DNA of 64,000 nucleotides, taken from contig OY783220.1 in assembly GCA_963678705.1 (NCBI GenBank), forward strand, positions 11,243,001 through 11,307,000, given 5' to 3'. Origin of the DNA: Panorpa germanica (lineage: Eukaryota; Arthropoda; Insecta; Mecoptera; Panorpidae). The notes below the pieces were generated by a model. The model was not told the DNA's origin and did no database searches. It worked only from the letters and a program-made list of their open reading frames with translations. Positions 26,301-41,300 of this stretch are shown here, one piece after another. Numbering within the stretch: position 1 is the first letter of the stretch; each line of letters begins with the position of its first letter. Made by a program: the position numbers and the translations under genes.

Positions 26301-29300
26301 TAGGAAAGTAATAGAAAAGTTTTCATTGAAATTTGCAGAGATGCTTTTGCATAGAAAGTTTGTTTTTTCTTCATTTATTAATTTGAACAACACTTTCATA
26401 TTTGCTGCTCTGTCCAGTTCTTCTATTTCACTTACTTCCTACAACTTTCTTCCACCCAACTTAATCTTACGTAATTTGTTAAAAATACTCGCTATTTACA
26501 TGTTATGTCCATATTCTTCTGTTTTACTTTCATTTCCTTGTGCATAGACCGCAAACATTGGGATAGTGTAATATTCAATAATGTAAGATATAGTTGAAAT
26601 TACGAGAGTTCGGCAGTAATTTATGCTTAAAACAAATTGGGCCGCATTAAAAGCACTGACTCACCATTCTTTCTATTTCTATTTCTTTATAATGTATATA
26701 GAAACTCTTTTAAAAATGAGTCAACGCCGAGCTTTCACAATTTGAACTAGACTATTTATTTCACGTTTTGTTAAATTTAGAACTTTTCAGCAGTGGTGTA
26801 CCAAGATTGATACCTGAGGTTATCTATAGTCCACATGGTAACATTTTCTTTTCCTGAAATTTGTTGTACGAATATTTAAACCGTTTTTGTGAGTTTATAT
26901 TTTGTTATTTTAGGGTTTTTAGGAGAGCGAGGAGTCCACAAAGTGTGACAATAGTTTAGGAAGGGGTGGGGGGGCGTTTGCAGTCTTAAGTCTCGTGACT
27001 TCCTATCTAATCTAAAATTTGACTTTAGTAGACAAAGCAAGACCAAAGAAAAACAATAGGACTAAAAGTTATTTTCTTTTTAATAATTATTATTAAAAAT
27101 ATTATAGCTAAGCTGCGTGTCTTATCTCGAACACTACTGTAATGTGTACAGTAATCGAAAGATCTAGCTTTTTAGTTATATTAATATCGTTTAATTAAAT
27201 GTTTTTTTTTTTAAATTTAATTTATGCGGTTTTGTTGTGGTTTAGTCTCCAAGAAATATCTAATTAGATATGTATGTATATACATATTCAATTAGTTATA
27301 AACAGCAATAAGGGTTGCTCTAAAAACCCACTCAGACGTTAGAATAAAAAAGATTAGACCTAATTACTTAGTTATCAAAGAAACATCACAAAATACTTGA
27401 GAATTTCTTAGATTCCATTACTACTATATCCCCTACTGTAAAAATCATCCTCCCGCTTGTCCCTCTGCCTGGTACCACCCTCCTACACTTCATTGGGGGT
27501 TGGTTTTCTGTGATAGCAGAATCTGATTTGATTCTATTCTATTCTATTGTGTTTCTGTCACTTCCATTTATGGTTACTGTTTATACAGACTTTGGCACGG
27601 GCACGGGTTCCTCAGCTGTTCATCTGTTCAGTTCTCTCGGAAACTCCCGATCCTCTGAGCTCAGTGCCATGAGCCATCGCTAAGGGATGCTTCCACCCTT
27701 AGACATAGATATATAGACAGGGTACATGACATCTTTAAAAAAAAAACGATACCCCTAAAAGAAAATAAACTTGATGGTTTAAAGAAATACTCGTACTATT
27801 GAATGAAAAGTGGAAACTAACCAGAACGGCGGGAGAAGAGGTGGAGACAAGAATGGAGAGGGGGGAAACTTTTATCTGGGGGACAAATTCTCTTTTATAT
27901 TCTATAGGGGTTGATTTATTATTTTTAAAGTTAAATTATGGGTATTGTGTGTTTTTGTATTTGATTAAAAACATTTATTTTGTAATCTAGTTATTAAGTT
28001 AGATAACTACAATTATAAATTGAGAATCTATCATTCTGATGTATCAGTTGGTATATAATAAGAAATATATAAGAAAGTATTAAGAGATAAACTTGAAAGA
28101 AGAAGCTCTGATTCATGGGGTAGAACCCTTTAGCCTTGGGCAACCGATGAGTCAGTTTACATCTCCGACAGTATTAATTAAAATACAAATTATAATTAAG
28201 TCATTCACATCTACACAGGTAATTAAAGTAAGTCTAATTCACGGACCCTTGGGTTTTATGACACACAAATACCTGCCCGGGAGAAGGTAGAAATTTGTTG
28301 AATAAAAATTAATTTATTATGTAATAAGAATATTCTATAGAATAATCCTATATATTTTTAGAGATAATACATCTTTTAAATTAAAAATAAAATTATTTTT
28401 AAAGAGGTACAATGTTTTGTGCTTGGCATTACGCGACTTTGACGTAGTTCCTTTTCTTTTACTTATTTTTAAGCTATCATTACTTCTCCTTGGTACGTGT
28501 TTTCCATCTCTCTTTTACTCTCTTTTTCAACTCCCTCCTCATTCATTTTTTCACTACCTTCCTTGTATTTCTTGTTATTCTTTTCTTCCTTTTCTCTACT
28601 TCTTCCTCTTTCTGTTCATTCTTCCCCCTCTTTCTCTTCTAGTGACAGGTCCTTCACAAATATTTGAAGTGTTACATTTTCTACTTAGGTTTGTGGAGTA
28701 TACTCTATTTAACTTAAAAATAAAAGCTCAAAAAAGTGAACATAAGCTTTTGATTACCCTTGAAGGGTTGCTTATTATTTAAATATACAGTTAAGCATTT
28801 TGGTAAAATCAAAACAATAAAAAAGAAATATATTTTCGATTATGTTTTTTAACGACACTATTAATATATAATTATTTCTATAATTACTACATGATAAAAT
28901 GACATTTGAAGAATACTTTGCGAAATTTTCATAAATAAATATCAAGAAATGAGGCATTGACAGCGAATCTCCACAGACGTCACAAAAAAACTAACATTGC
29001 GGTGTCACTCATAACTCATTACTGGATATTCTGAAATCGAAAAACCAAAATGATTTCATTAGTTGATAAGTTTCTGTAGTTAACGCTGTGGAGTTTTTTT
29101 TTCTTTTATTGAGTTTTCAATTTTTTACAGCACTTAAAAGTCAAAATACCGATTTTTCAGGAAAAGAATCAGAAACATTGTTATTTTAAAATACGTTAAA
29201 ATTAAAAAATTAAAAAAAACTCTACAGCGTTACCTCGGCATTCATGTAAAGAAAGAGTGTGCAAAATTTCGAAAGAATCGGTCCAGTAGATTTTGAACTA

Positions 29301-32300
29301 GAGAGGCTCTGAAAAAGCAATGTGTGATAAACCGCATTTAAAAGTTTCAATGTAACACAAAAGGTGAAGACTTAAAACTCTATATCTCCAACAGTTTTAC
29401 TCCAATCAACTTCAAATTTTTATACAATAAACTTAATATGTTGTACATTAATATAAATAAATAAAAAGAAGTTGAAACCTTACCCCCCCTTAATAAAAAT
29501 TAAAGTATGTTATTTCAAAACGAAAAAAAAAACCGATAAAATCTATTTTTCATTTATAACAAAATCTAAACCCAGTATTGTATCCAACTATGGGAGTCTA
29601 TGACCGTGCACCGAAGAGAGATGCTTTAACCACCCTGGACCACTACCACTACCGCTACACCGTTACATTTTCCAATAACTATCCTTTTCCGATGTAAGCT
29701 CCCTGCATGCATCTATCTCTCTCTACCCCATCTACCACAACCAGACCAGCTGGGGTTGTTCAGTGTTCAGCGTTCAGTGTTCAGTGCGCTCTATCGTTAT
29801 AACGGGGTAGGAGTAGCGGTAAATTCGTTACTAGGCTTTCAATAGGTCTCGTTTTCTATTAGATTTAGATACAGTTCAGAAGTTTGAATAACTCTATAGA
29901 CTCCCGGAGTATGTGTTCTATGTTGTAGGAGGGAGGAAGTTTGGATGGGGGAGAGATAGGGGAGTTGGAGTAGTTCTATGAAAAAGACACAATTCTAGCA
30001 AAGCTTCGTTGTGTTGTAGTTGACAAATAACTTCGTGGAAACATCGTTTAAATTCATAAGAGCTCGTGTAAGAGTTAATTAGTTTCTTTTGTAGATTATT
30101 TTGTACGAACACGTGGCTTTATTTTTTGTCATTGGAAATAGGGAAAGTAAAATATTGCTACAAAATTCTTACCTCTGCCTAATGGTCTTACTCTGAATTA
30201 ATTTCAAGTTAAATCATCATGCTCATGCACGTGTGATGACAGAAATACAGAACGTTCACTTCAAAGTAACTAATAAAGAATCGTAACTTTGCTCTTTTCA
30301 TTGACAATTTTTCATGCGAGTTACTGCCTGCTTGCACATGCCAGTATCTCGCGTAATATTATTAGCATCTTGCACACTCGACATAATGGGTGCTTCGCTA
30401 CTGGACAAACCTCTCTCTTCAAAAATTTAAATAAATCTCTAAAAGCGGGTTTTACTTCAAAATCAATCTCACTACGTCTTCAAAACAAATCACGAACCTA
30501 ATCTCTTGCTCTTTATTTAATCCCCAAGATAAACAAAAGCTTCTTTTTTTTATTTTAAATTTAAAAATTACAAATAGGCAGTAGGTAGTTAAACATATAT
30601 ACGAAGTTTTTGTCGTGAAATTACTATAGAGAGAGAGAAAGGGCGGATTACTTTTATCGTTTAAAAACTTGAAATCAGTACTTCAAAACTCTCTGGAGAG
30701 TTTAACAGAAGACTAGGGAAGTAGGGAATTCGATACGATACTACTACCAGCAACAATCTTCTTGGATGTTCTTATAGAATACATATAGATGTACATGTGC
30801 ACCTATAAACCTTCTTGATCTTAAAGGACACTCAACGTCAGCCCCGCATACTAGTCTGCTCACACCCAACTACCCAACTACCCTCGCACCACCACCCATA
30901 GGATCATGGTCCTCGTCAGTAATAACCCCTGAGAGTCTGTGTCGTGCCACTTGACTCCCAGCATATTGAGTATTACGACAACAGTGTCATCTGCGAAGGG
31001 ACTGGAGCAGACAAATAATGAGGCGAAGATAAGGGCATGACATCGAATTAGGGCTATTATTTTCATTACTATTTGTTAGGGAATAAATTGGTAAAAGCTA
31101 ACATTAACACGTGCAAACAACTCTAGCACTCAGGACGACTAGTTAATGAAATGATAACCGGCAGATCGTATGGAACACCTTTTTGAATAAAGTTAGTGTC
31201 GCATAGAGCTACCGTAGGGCAATTGGATAAATAAATTGTGGACTGGGAGCTTCGATGGACATCTATGGCGTTCATGAGTGTATGTTTTTACTGAACAGTC
31301 ACTGTTTTGCCGACAGACGAGCTTTGTACCAACTTAAGAAATATAATTTCTTTACATATTTTATATTTATTATATCCTAATAGAATATTAATATTTATTA
31401 TATCTAGACAGCTGTCACTTTCGACGCATGCGCATAGAGAACAAATAGAAACATATACCTTTCTCTTTCGCACACATTTTGGACACACTTGTAATCTATA
31501 GGAAGCATAGGCTATTCACTCTACATATAAGACGCTATAAGACGTACAACTCAAAATGTTTCCCACTTTAAAGTTAAGCTGTAGATATCAATAAAACTTT
31601 CCAAGCAATAAAGAAATATGTATTGAGAGGTGCTTAAATATACTTGCTCTAAGGGGCTTCCTTTTAAGATGAAGAGATTTAAAAATAAGACGTTTTTAAT
31701 GGCTCAAAAGCACGAGTAATAGAAAAGGTTTTAAGGTTCAAAAGGTCGCTTGCTTTTAATTTGTATTCAACAATATATTTACTAAGTAAGTCTTTCAATT
31801 TCTTTGTCATCTTGCTACATTCACATTCATCATATTTTCTGTTGTTTCGGCGCTACTGTATTTAACTTGTTTATCCTTTGCAACGCAGTCGGATGTGAGA
31901 AATACCACGCAGAAAACAACCAATCGTTCACAGGGAAGTACATCAACGATTTTTGCATTTTACATAACGCTCGTTTCAGCGGTGGTCCATATCCCTTCTT
32001 CTTGGCGAAGTCATCAGCCTGGAATTCCATTCTTCGAGACAACAAATTAAAAAGAAAGTGCATCGCTGTATTCACAGGCGTGACAATGAGTTCCATAATT
32101 GCCAAATAACCAACCATAACAGGTTTCCGTCCTGGAAACCCCATGGCGTCGTACAGCGGATCGTATTGCAACATATACCCAAAGAGAGCCACTTGAGATA
32201 GAATCATCATTTGGAAAATTAGAAGAAAACCTTTGATGTGATTCATTTTCCAATGGCCAAGTTCATGACAAATAATAGCAAGGATTTCATCATCCGTTAA

Positions 32301-35300
32301 GTTTAGCTTCGATTGCTTGGACTTCTTGAGAAACATTGTGTTCAGGAGGACAATCTTATCGTACTCACAAACCCCCGTCAAGTAGACTTGACTGTGCAGT
32401 GACTTGAAGGTTCCTTCCTCTACGAGAATTTCCTTCAGCGGGAAATGCATTGCGCGTGACATTTTCTCAATTCGTTTCCTTAAAGTTCCCCGTGGAAGAC
32501 TTGAGTAGCTGTCAAATAGAGGGTCGATGCACGCTGGCGAAAACATGCATAACGTTGTCCACGCCACGCACATTAACAGCCACAGGTAGACGAAGAGATA
32601 TTTACCGCCGTAGGTGATCACCAAAACGGCTACTGTTCCAACAGGGATAAAAATAACTTGGCTGATTAAAAATACTTTGATGTGTTCTTCGATTAATGCT
32701 GGTAGCTCATTCTCCCGGTAATTCTCTTCGTCCTCGTCATCATCTTCCTCGAGGATCATTTCTTTGTAGTAGATCAAAGGGACTCCAAATGCTGTCAACA
32801 CGAAATCATCAAGAAACATAAACATTAGATTTACGGTAATCGATGTATCGGAACCGCCAACGATATACCCGCAGAAGACTTCAGCAACGCTCCAAAGTCC
32901 CGGAAACCACTCGAGCACTAAGATGCAAGTCCATAGGACACAAATGTAAACTTCTTTTGCTACTAGATACAACGCCCGTTTGATACTGCTCCTTCGCATT
33001 GCTTCATATATGTCCGGGTCCATGATAAACCGGAGCTCTGTAGGAACATCCGTAGCTGTCTGGAAGACGTTCAGCTGTCTTGATATTAAATACGAACGCC
33101 ATATTGTTTTTGCCCATATGATAACCAAGATTAAATGAAATAGAGTATTTCCTGAAATTATAAAGTTGCTATGCTTGCAAAATATTGACATCCTACTTGA
33201 ATTTTTTTTATTTTTTATGAAATTTTTATTTATTTAAATGCGGCCCTAGTCCCGCATCATTTTTAGTTTTGTTTTTGATGTGCTTTTGTCATTTTACAGT
33301 TTGTAATAAGTTTTTATTAATATTTTTTGATTTAATGTTGTCAATTTCTAGTGGATTTTGATATTATGGTTACAGTTACTGCTTTTATTTTTTGTGCTGA
33401 ATTAAGCATATTTTTATATGCATCTTACACTGCTATTTATACGTTGTTTTATTTTAATTGTGGCTCCAAACTTTAAAACATATCTGAACATTTCTCAAAT
33501 TACTGCATAAATAGACCTACCGATGCGAAGCGAAAAATACCGGAAACGACTACAAATTCATGCGAATACCCTTGCTACCACTTTGCTGAAATCTAAATAA
33601 TATACAAAACTCAAGAAACGAGTGCCCACAGACTTATTCTCAATGCAAATACTGACAAATTAATATATAAAATATATAAGAACATACAATTATAATTTAA
33701 AGATCACTGGATCCACTACTCATAATCTAGACAGCGTGTAAATTCTCATGGTTAACTAAAAACTTAGATCATATATATATGGAGAGTAAATAGCATATAT
33801 TTCCTATAGATTAAAAGTTTGTCCAAAATGTGTGCGAGAGAGAAAGGTATATGTTCCTATTTGTTCTCTATGCGCATGCGTCGAAAGTGACAGTTGTCAA
33901 GTCAGAGCTGTCTGGGTATAATAAGTAACAGTTGTTAAATATGACATTATATTGATGTAGAATAATGTAGATATGTATAAATATAAATAAACTATATATA
34001 AATATAACTAAAAACGTGACTTCTGTCCACTTTAAATATCAACTGTGTTGGCCGTTAACGCAACATCAACATCTATGTCGTTCATGAGTATATGTTTTCA
34101 CTGAACGATCACTGTTTTACCGATAGACGAGCTTTGCACCAACTTATATACATATTTAATATTTATTATATCTTAATAGAATATTAATATTTATTATATT
34201 TAGACAACTGTCACTTTCGACGCATGCGCATATAGAACAAATAGGAGCATATACCTTTCTCTCTCGCACACTTTTAATCTATAGGAAAAATAGCTATTTA
34301 CACTGCATATATAAGTATGCTCTAAGTCTAAAAAGAAGAAAGTTAAACAGAAAAAAAGTCCACGAGCCAATTATCCTTCAAAGTAACAGTGTGGCGATAA
34401 ATATAAAATAAATGTTCAACTATATTAACTATATCAAATAAGAGTAGGTACATCTCGTTTTTACAGCTGTCAAACATATAAAAATATATTCGCAACGCTT
34501 AGAATATCACCCCTGTAATAAAAAGCATCCTTGTAATAACCATCCTTGACCAGCATCCCCTTTTTCCACCACCTAGTTACAACTTCCATAGTCCATCAGG
34601 CAACACTTGAGGAGGCCGTTTGGTTTCGTATTCTTCACTGTTTCCCGCCATACAAGGACATTGTTTATTGGCTGTTTCAGCGGTTTAACACCAGAGACAA
34701 CCGAATATATTCATATATTCATGAGAACAACGAAAAACTATTTGAATTTTTAGTGTCTTATATGCATAACTTTTCGATTTGAATATTTTGGTAAACTCTA
34801 AACTGAAAACTTTTTCCAAGATATTTAAAATGTAAATATATAAACTTGTGTGTGTGTGTGTATTTGAGATATAAATAAAGTTTAAACCGCTTCCGGTTAT
34901 CAAAACAATTGGCTTCCAAACAATTTTACTAGTAGTTACTGTAAACTTCTTATCAGGAAATGTTATTTTAAAAAGTGTGGTGTAAGGGATTATTGCTTCA
35001 AGCGTCTGTAGTTTGTCTTTGGGATTTCTAGCGTTGTATATTGGCATTTGATCCTGGATTGTTATTTGATCAATGAATGTATTATTAACAGCCTTATACC
35101 AGAGACTCCATTTATTTATGCCATAACTGAAGTTTAAAGGCGGCATGTTTTAATTTATTTAATGTGGTATATGCCGTAATGTATCATTCCCACTTACTGC
35201 TTTAATTTAATTTTGTATTTTGTATTTAATTTAAATTGTTTAGCATATGGCAATACGCGTAGTCATTCGCGGTACCATTTTTAATTTAATTTATTTTTTA

Positions 35301-38300
35301 AATTTTCTTAGTTTTTATAACCTAAGGGGTCTAATGTTTTAAATTAAAAATATTAAATTAAGAGAAACTGTATTAAATTATAAGCTCCAAAATGTGACAA
35401 TCTGACAAAATGCAGTAGGATTTACTTTTAAAAGAATTTGAAGTTGAAAAGGAGTTACTTTTAAAGGTCAGTTTTTGAAAAATATAGAAGGGAAAACAGT
35501 TTCTATTACTAATTGTTATTAAAAATAGCAATTTTAATTATTTTACTTATACTTGTATTACTATTAATTATTATATTACTAAAGATGCATATGCATCAAC
35601 CGAAAACCTGAAATCTAGATTACAATATTAAATAAAAACATTAAATTAAATATCAAAACAGTGAGTGGGAATGAGGATTTATAGCTATACGATTAAAATA
35701 CAAAAGGGCTTAAACGTTAAACTTCTGTTATGCCTTAACTGCGAATTAGCCTTCCCGGGCCCTCGTCTTCTGAGGAATTCCACAAAACCTTATTTTTTAT
35801 TTTTATTTATTTAATTTAGAACATATAACTCTGATCCTAAAATCGAATCCCTAATGACAGTAGTCAGTGTCAACTATCAACACACAACACGCTCTAATTT
35901 CTAATTCCGTATGTATTTAATTTATATTCTATTGTTAATATATAATTTGCTTTTATTTTCAGGTCGCCTGGATTAAATCTGACTCCAAAGCTATTCTGGC
36001 TATCCACACGCATCTGGTCGCTCATAACACTAGACTGGCTGTCACTCACAACGGCCACAACACGTGGAAATTGCACGTGTACAATGTACAACGCAACGAC
36101 AGTGGGACCTACATGTGTCAAATCAACACGGACCCCATGCGGCATCTGGTGAGTTAAATTGGAATGAATATAGCAGATAGTATTAGGAGGAAGGGCATAT
36201 TACCATAGCTAATCAACATAATACCGTTACAATTGAAGAGCTATTAGAAATATAAGAACGTTTGCTACATTGCATACATTTTGTTTTAAGACTGAAATGT
36301 CAGACACATATCAGTCAAAGCTGTTTTAAGATATACTCGTATATCAATGAGTAAGCGAGATGCACTTATGTGTACGTAGTATGAGAGCAAACGAGACAGA
36401 TATATGAGCGCATACCTAAACCCACGTGGTTATTATTTTTCTGTATTATTAAACCATTGTAAAAATGATAGGTTGTCCCTGTTTATTCATTGTATTTATA
36501 TAATATTGTCTCTCTCTTTCTCTGGCAAAAATATCTCTCAAAAGTCAGGGATCGGACATATACGTTACATAGTGAAGTTTGCAGTCGCTCAGACAGCATC
36601 TTCTAAAGGTACCGTTCGAATAATATGGCTGACACCTATGGTGTCAAGAATATCACATCGTCCTCTGTCTAAGTATTAGAATATGTAAGCCATAATTATC
36701 AAAATAAAGTGCAATGTTTTAATTCGTGCCATAACCTAAATTACTTGAAGTGAACTACCCACGTTATTAACAAATTTGCGTCGTAGATATTCATTATTAT
36801 ATTAAAACTCAACAACTTTGCTACGTTTGGGATTAACATGGCGTATACATCTATCTGTTGTCTCTGTATTTTTTTAAATACTAATAACACGTGGTTATGG
36901 TCATGTTCGTTGTGTTGCTTAATCGTTAGGCGTCAACGTCTGTTCTGTTGCACGCTTCACACTTGTATACAATAAAGGCTGCTAATAGATTTACAATGAG
37001 GTGGAACCAGTGGTATTGGAAGTTAAAAAGAGGTTTTAAAGGCGGAAAGAGAATGAGGGTAGGTGTTTTACAAAATACTTGTCTTGTACAAGCACCAATT
37101 AAACAGCAGCAGTCCTTTTTACTGCCATCTATGTACTCTTTGGTAAACCACTCTCTGTAATAGTGCCTGGTGTATAGGCAGCATGGGTATTCGGAGAGTA
37201 GGGGATGCTGCAGCTTCAGCTTTGTTTGGTGAAGGATAATGAGGTAGGGCCGAGTTAGGCGGTTACGTTGTTAGATAGTATATATATACAGTATGATAAA
37301 AAAAAAGGGTTGACCAAAATATTTTTATTAATCTATTAAAATATTTACTTTTATTAAAAATATACCCTGTGTTGTATTTTAAAATTTAATGAAATAATTA
37401 TAAATATTTGAACAACCCTGAAAGCGTTGTGCGAGGGAATTAACATTATAATTTCATTACTTGGTAAATTAATAAATTAACGCGTTTGGTAATTGAACTT
37501 GGTTACCATTGAAACATAGATATTGCATTAGGGGCTCTTTTTGGAATTCTCACTACGCCAGGGCTATTTTTAGGGGTGATCGACGTATATTTAAACCAAA
37601 GCATACATTATATAAAGAAGGCCATGTAAAGGTAAGAGTACTATAACGCTGCCTTTAATCAATGTTACAATTTAGCCAACGCAAACCCAGAAAATGTAGC
37701 TCTATCGTCTGTGCCGCCAAATATCAGCTATAATAATGCGACTTATTCAAAAATAATTCCTCAGAGGCAACATTATCAATATTTTTTCAATGTTTTTAAA
37801 AACAAAATAAAACAAGGAATTTAGATGGGAATGATTCAAATTTTTATTGTATTAAAAAGAGTACGGTTTGGTAATTATGAATAAAATATTAAATAGGACA
37901 AATGTCCACCACGACCACGCTGACAGATGTCGATTCTTTAATAATATATATATCAAAACGCTAAAAAAGAAGCATATTTTCGATATTGTTTTTTGACGAC
38001 ACAGTTAATATATAATTATTTCTATAATTACTACATGATAAAATGACATTTTAAGAATATTTTATGAAATTTTCATAAATAAATGTCAAGAAATGAGGCA
38101 TTGACAGCGAATCTCCGCAGACGTCACAAGAAAAAGTAACATTGCGGTGCCACTCATAACTCATCACTGGATTATCTGAATTCAAAAACCAAAATGATTT
38201 CATTAGTTGATAAGATTCTGCAGGTAACCCTGTCGAGTTTTTCAATTTTTATTGGTTTTTACATTTTTTACAGCACCTTAAAAGTCAAAATACCAATTTT

Positions 38301-41300
38301 TCATGAAAAAAATCAAAAACTTTGTTATTTCAAAATACGTTAAAATTAAAAAATACTCAACAGCGTTACCTCGGCATTTATGTAAAGAAAGAGTGTGCAA
38401 GATTTCAAAAGAATCGGTCCAGAAGATTTTAGACGATAGAGAGGACACCGACTCTGAAAAAGCTATGTGTGAGAAACGGCATTTAAAAGTTTCAAAGTAA
38501 CACGAAAGCAGACCAGAGGGGTGAAGACTTAATATTCCATATCTCCGACAGTTTTACTCCAATCAACTTCAAATTTTTACACATTAAACCTAATATATTG
38601 CACAATAATACAAATAAATAAAAGAAAAGTTGAAACCTTACCCCTCCCTCCCTTAAAGAAACAAAGTTCTTGTTGAAAAACCCTATAGAAATTAAGTCTT
38701 GGTTCACAACCCTACTGTTTATATATTTGAGATTTATTATTGAAACTTTTGAGCCACACTACTGTTAAGTATGTCGGTAACTAATGACGTCTCTCAACGT
38801 TTGTAGAATCGTGCAATTTTACAAATAACTATAGCTGTCCCCACCCTGTATATACGAATGCTTCCACATCCGCGTCCGCGTCTCCACCATATATCCGCTT
38901 TAAACTCAGTACAAATGTGTATGCGCTATTCTCTCCCTACAAAAACCTTTTCCACCCTTTTGAACTCGTAACTTTCCCTTATCGTGGACCACACTCGTTT
39001 AATTGCTAAATATTTTATTTTATATTGTTTTATTTTCCGAGAGAAGTACTGTACAAGATTCAACTATAATGTTGCTGAGATGTAAAATGTGAGATGCGAG
39101 CTTCGTTTTTGTTTATTACCAAAAGCACTAAAAATAATAACAAAATATTATATGAAATATATTTTATTATGTATGGAAGTACCGCTAGTACCACTACGAA
39201 CCGCTCTGTGGTGATGGCGCCACCTTACACCACAAGCACCTTTGCCACGTGGATATAAATAATACATAATACTTAAATTATTTAAATAACAATGTGGGCG
39301 TGGTTTGTTTATTTCTTGTTCTCTAATGCCACTTCACACCAAAACATTCAATAGAACACGAACAAAAACCCAAGTTTTCACCAAACATTTTTGTCTTTAA
39401 ATACTGTTTTAGTAAACAACACACATTCCCATCTGGAGTCAGTACGATCAAAGAAAACACGTTTGTTGTTGTCTTTTGTGAACACTTGCGCTTGTTAGTT
39501 GTTGTTTATCATGTTTATAATTTTTATGAAACACACAGAAAAACACTAAAAACAAAACCAGTCTGTTCAGTGTGAACAGTCTTTTTTCGAAAAACAGAAC
39601 TGTTTTAAGATAAAAGAAAACATGTTTTTGTTTTGTTTTTTGACAACAAAATTGTCTGAAACCGGCATAATATCGAACGACCAATATAACAGTAGCCTTC
39701 AAGTTATCGAGATCTTACTATATGTATAATATTATCTTAAGTGCAGCCAATTTATTAAAAATAATTCTTAAAAACAAGAACATCAATAGTAGCTGAACTG
39801 AAAGTACTTCAATTCTTATTATTCATCTTTTCGATAATCAGAGCCGCATTGGGCACAGTCAATAAATAATCAAATCGACAATAGAGGATATGATAACATT
39901 TCAATATAGTTAAGACATTTATGCCATTTTCTAAATTTCGCAATAATTGTGTATCATTTGGTGAGTTATTTCTTTTATATTTTTTATATTAAATCGCACA
40001 CGGCGGTTTAACAACGCTGACAATTCTCACATGCTTACAAGACAACCCCGTCTAGGCTGCCTTCGCGTTTATGTTTGTTTTGGATGGCGAAACAACAATA
40101 CATATCTGGTTTTCTTGTTTAAGCACTGTCTATTAGGTTGGTGACTAATATATTTGGATGGTTCACAACTCGGTCTTTATATTTAACCATTCGAGTTTCA
40201 ATTTCTTGTCTCACTGTAGGCATAGCAAGATCGTGGTGCAGTCTTTCGTTTGTAATATAACATGGTGCATCTACAATCATGCGTAATGTTTTTAATTGAA
40301 ATCTTTGTAAGATCTCAATATTTCAATTAGTTGATGATTAGTTGAAAATGAACATTTATCATGTTATGTAGAAGATAAAGAGAGCGGATCTCCAAAATCC
40401 TAATGCGGGACTGCTTATATACCATATTGAACAGAAGGTTTCATCTTAGATATTCAAAATTCTTTACTTATGATATTTCTTCCATAACAGTCTGACTTTA
40501 ATATTTACTACAGCAGTTTTATGTATTAAAAACAGATCTAAGTACATTTTACTTGCTACAGGATTGGTCGGCAACGGTGGCGCGACTAACGGAAGTGCAA
40601 CCCAGGGAATATTAGAGGAATGTACTACCAGTCTGACAGAGCTGGTTAGGAAAATTGAAGTTATTATGTTCCATGCAGTTCAACTTATGAGCTGCATGTT
40701 CTTCGGAGACAAGTGCATTAGTTAACACAGAAAATAACATGTTTGTTTAAATGTACTTGTAAATATATTACTAAAGTACATATGAACTAGAATTCTAATT
40801 CACTTCTTCTCAAACTGTTCTGTACTGTTCGTTTTATTTTTTGTTTTTAAACCTGACCTCGCAAATATCGAATAGCCTGATTACAATTTGAGTAAGATTT
40901 TTCTAAGCACGTTCTAAGCCACAGGTAGCAAATATATTTGGGTACGTTCACAAAAAGAAATTTCGTATTTTAAAGCTTAAGTTTATGAGATATGGTAATG
41001 TAACTTTCGTCTCCGTTTTTGATCCAAAATGCCTTCGAAACGGATACTCCTTTTCACTTGGATATCGCCCAAATGTCGATACCTATACTAGGTCGAGTTC
41101 TAGAATATCGTATTCGAATTTTATACGCTTCGGATCTAAATTGTTTGTAGGAATACAGCTACAAGCGTACGGACATATGAATTAGATACTTCTTTATTAC
41201 AGTGGTGTTCTGATAAACTTTGAAATAGATACTATCTCTTATGATAAGGTTTGCATATGTGACTACATCCTACTGAAAGACAGAGGTCGCAAGCAGTCGG

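Noticed and set aside
28417..28782. 121-codon Phe/Leu-rich frame
   Set aside because: It is the translation of a pyrimidine-rich tract; hydrophobicity follows from composition.
30878..31066. Minus-strand frame with FADDTVVV, resembling a reverse-transcriptase catalytic motif
   Set aside because: No neighbouring reverse-transcriptase blocks in any frame. A four-residue match is not enough.
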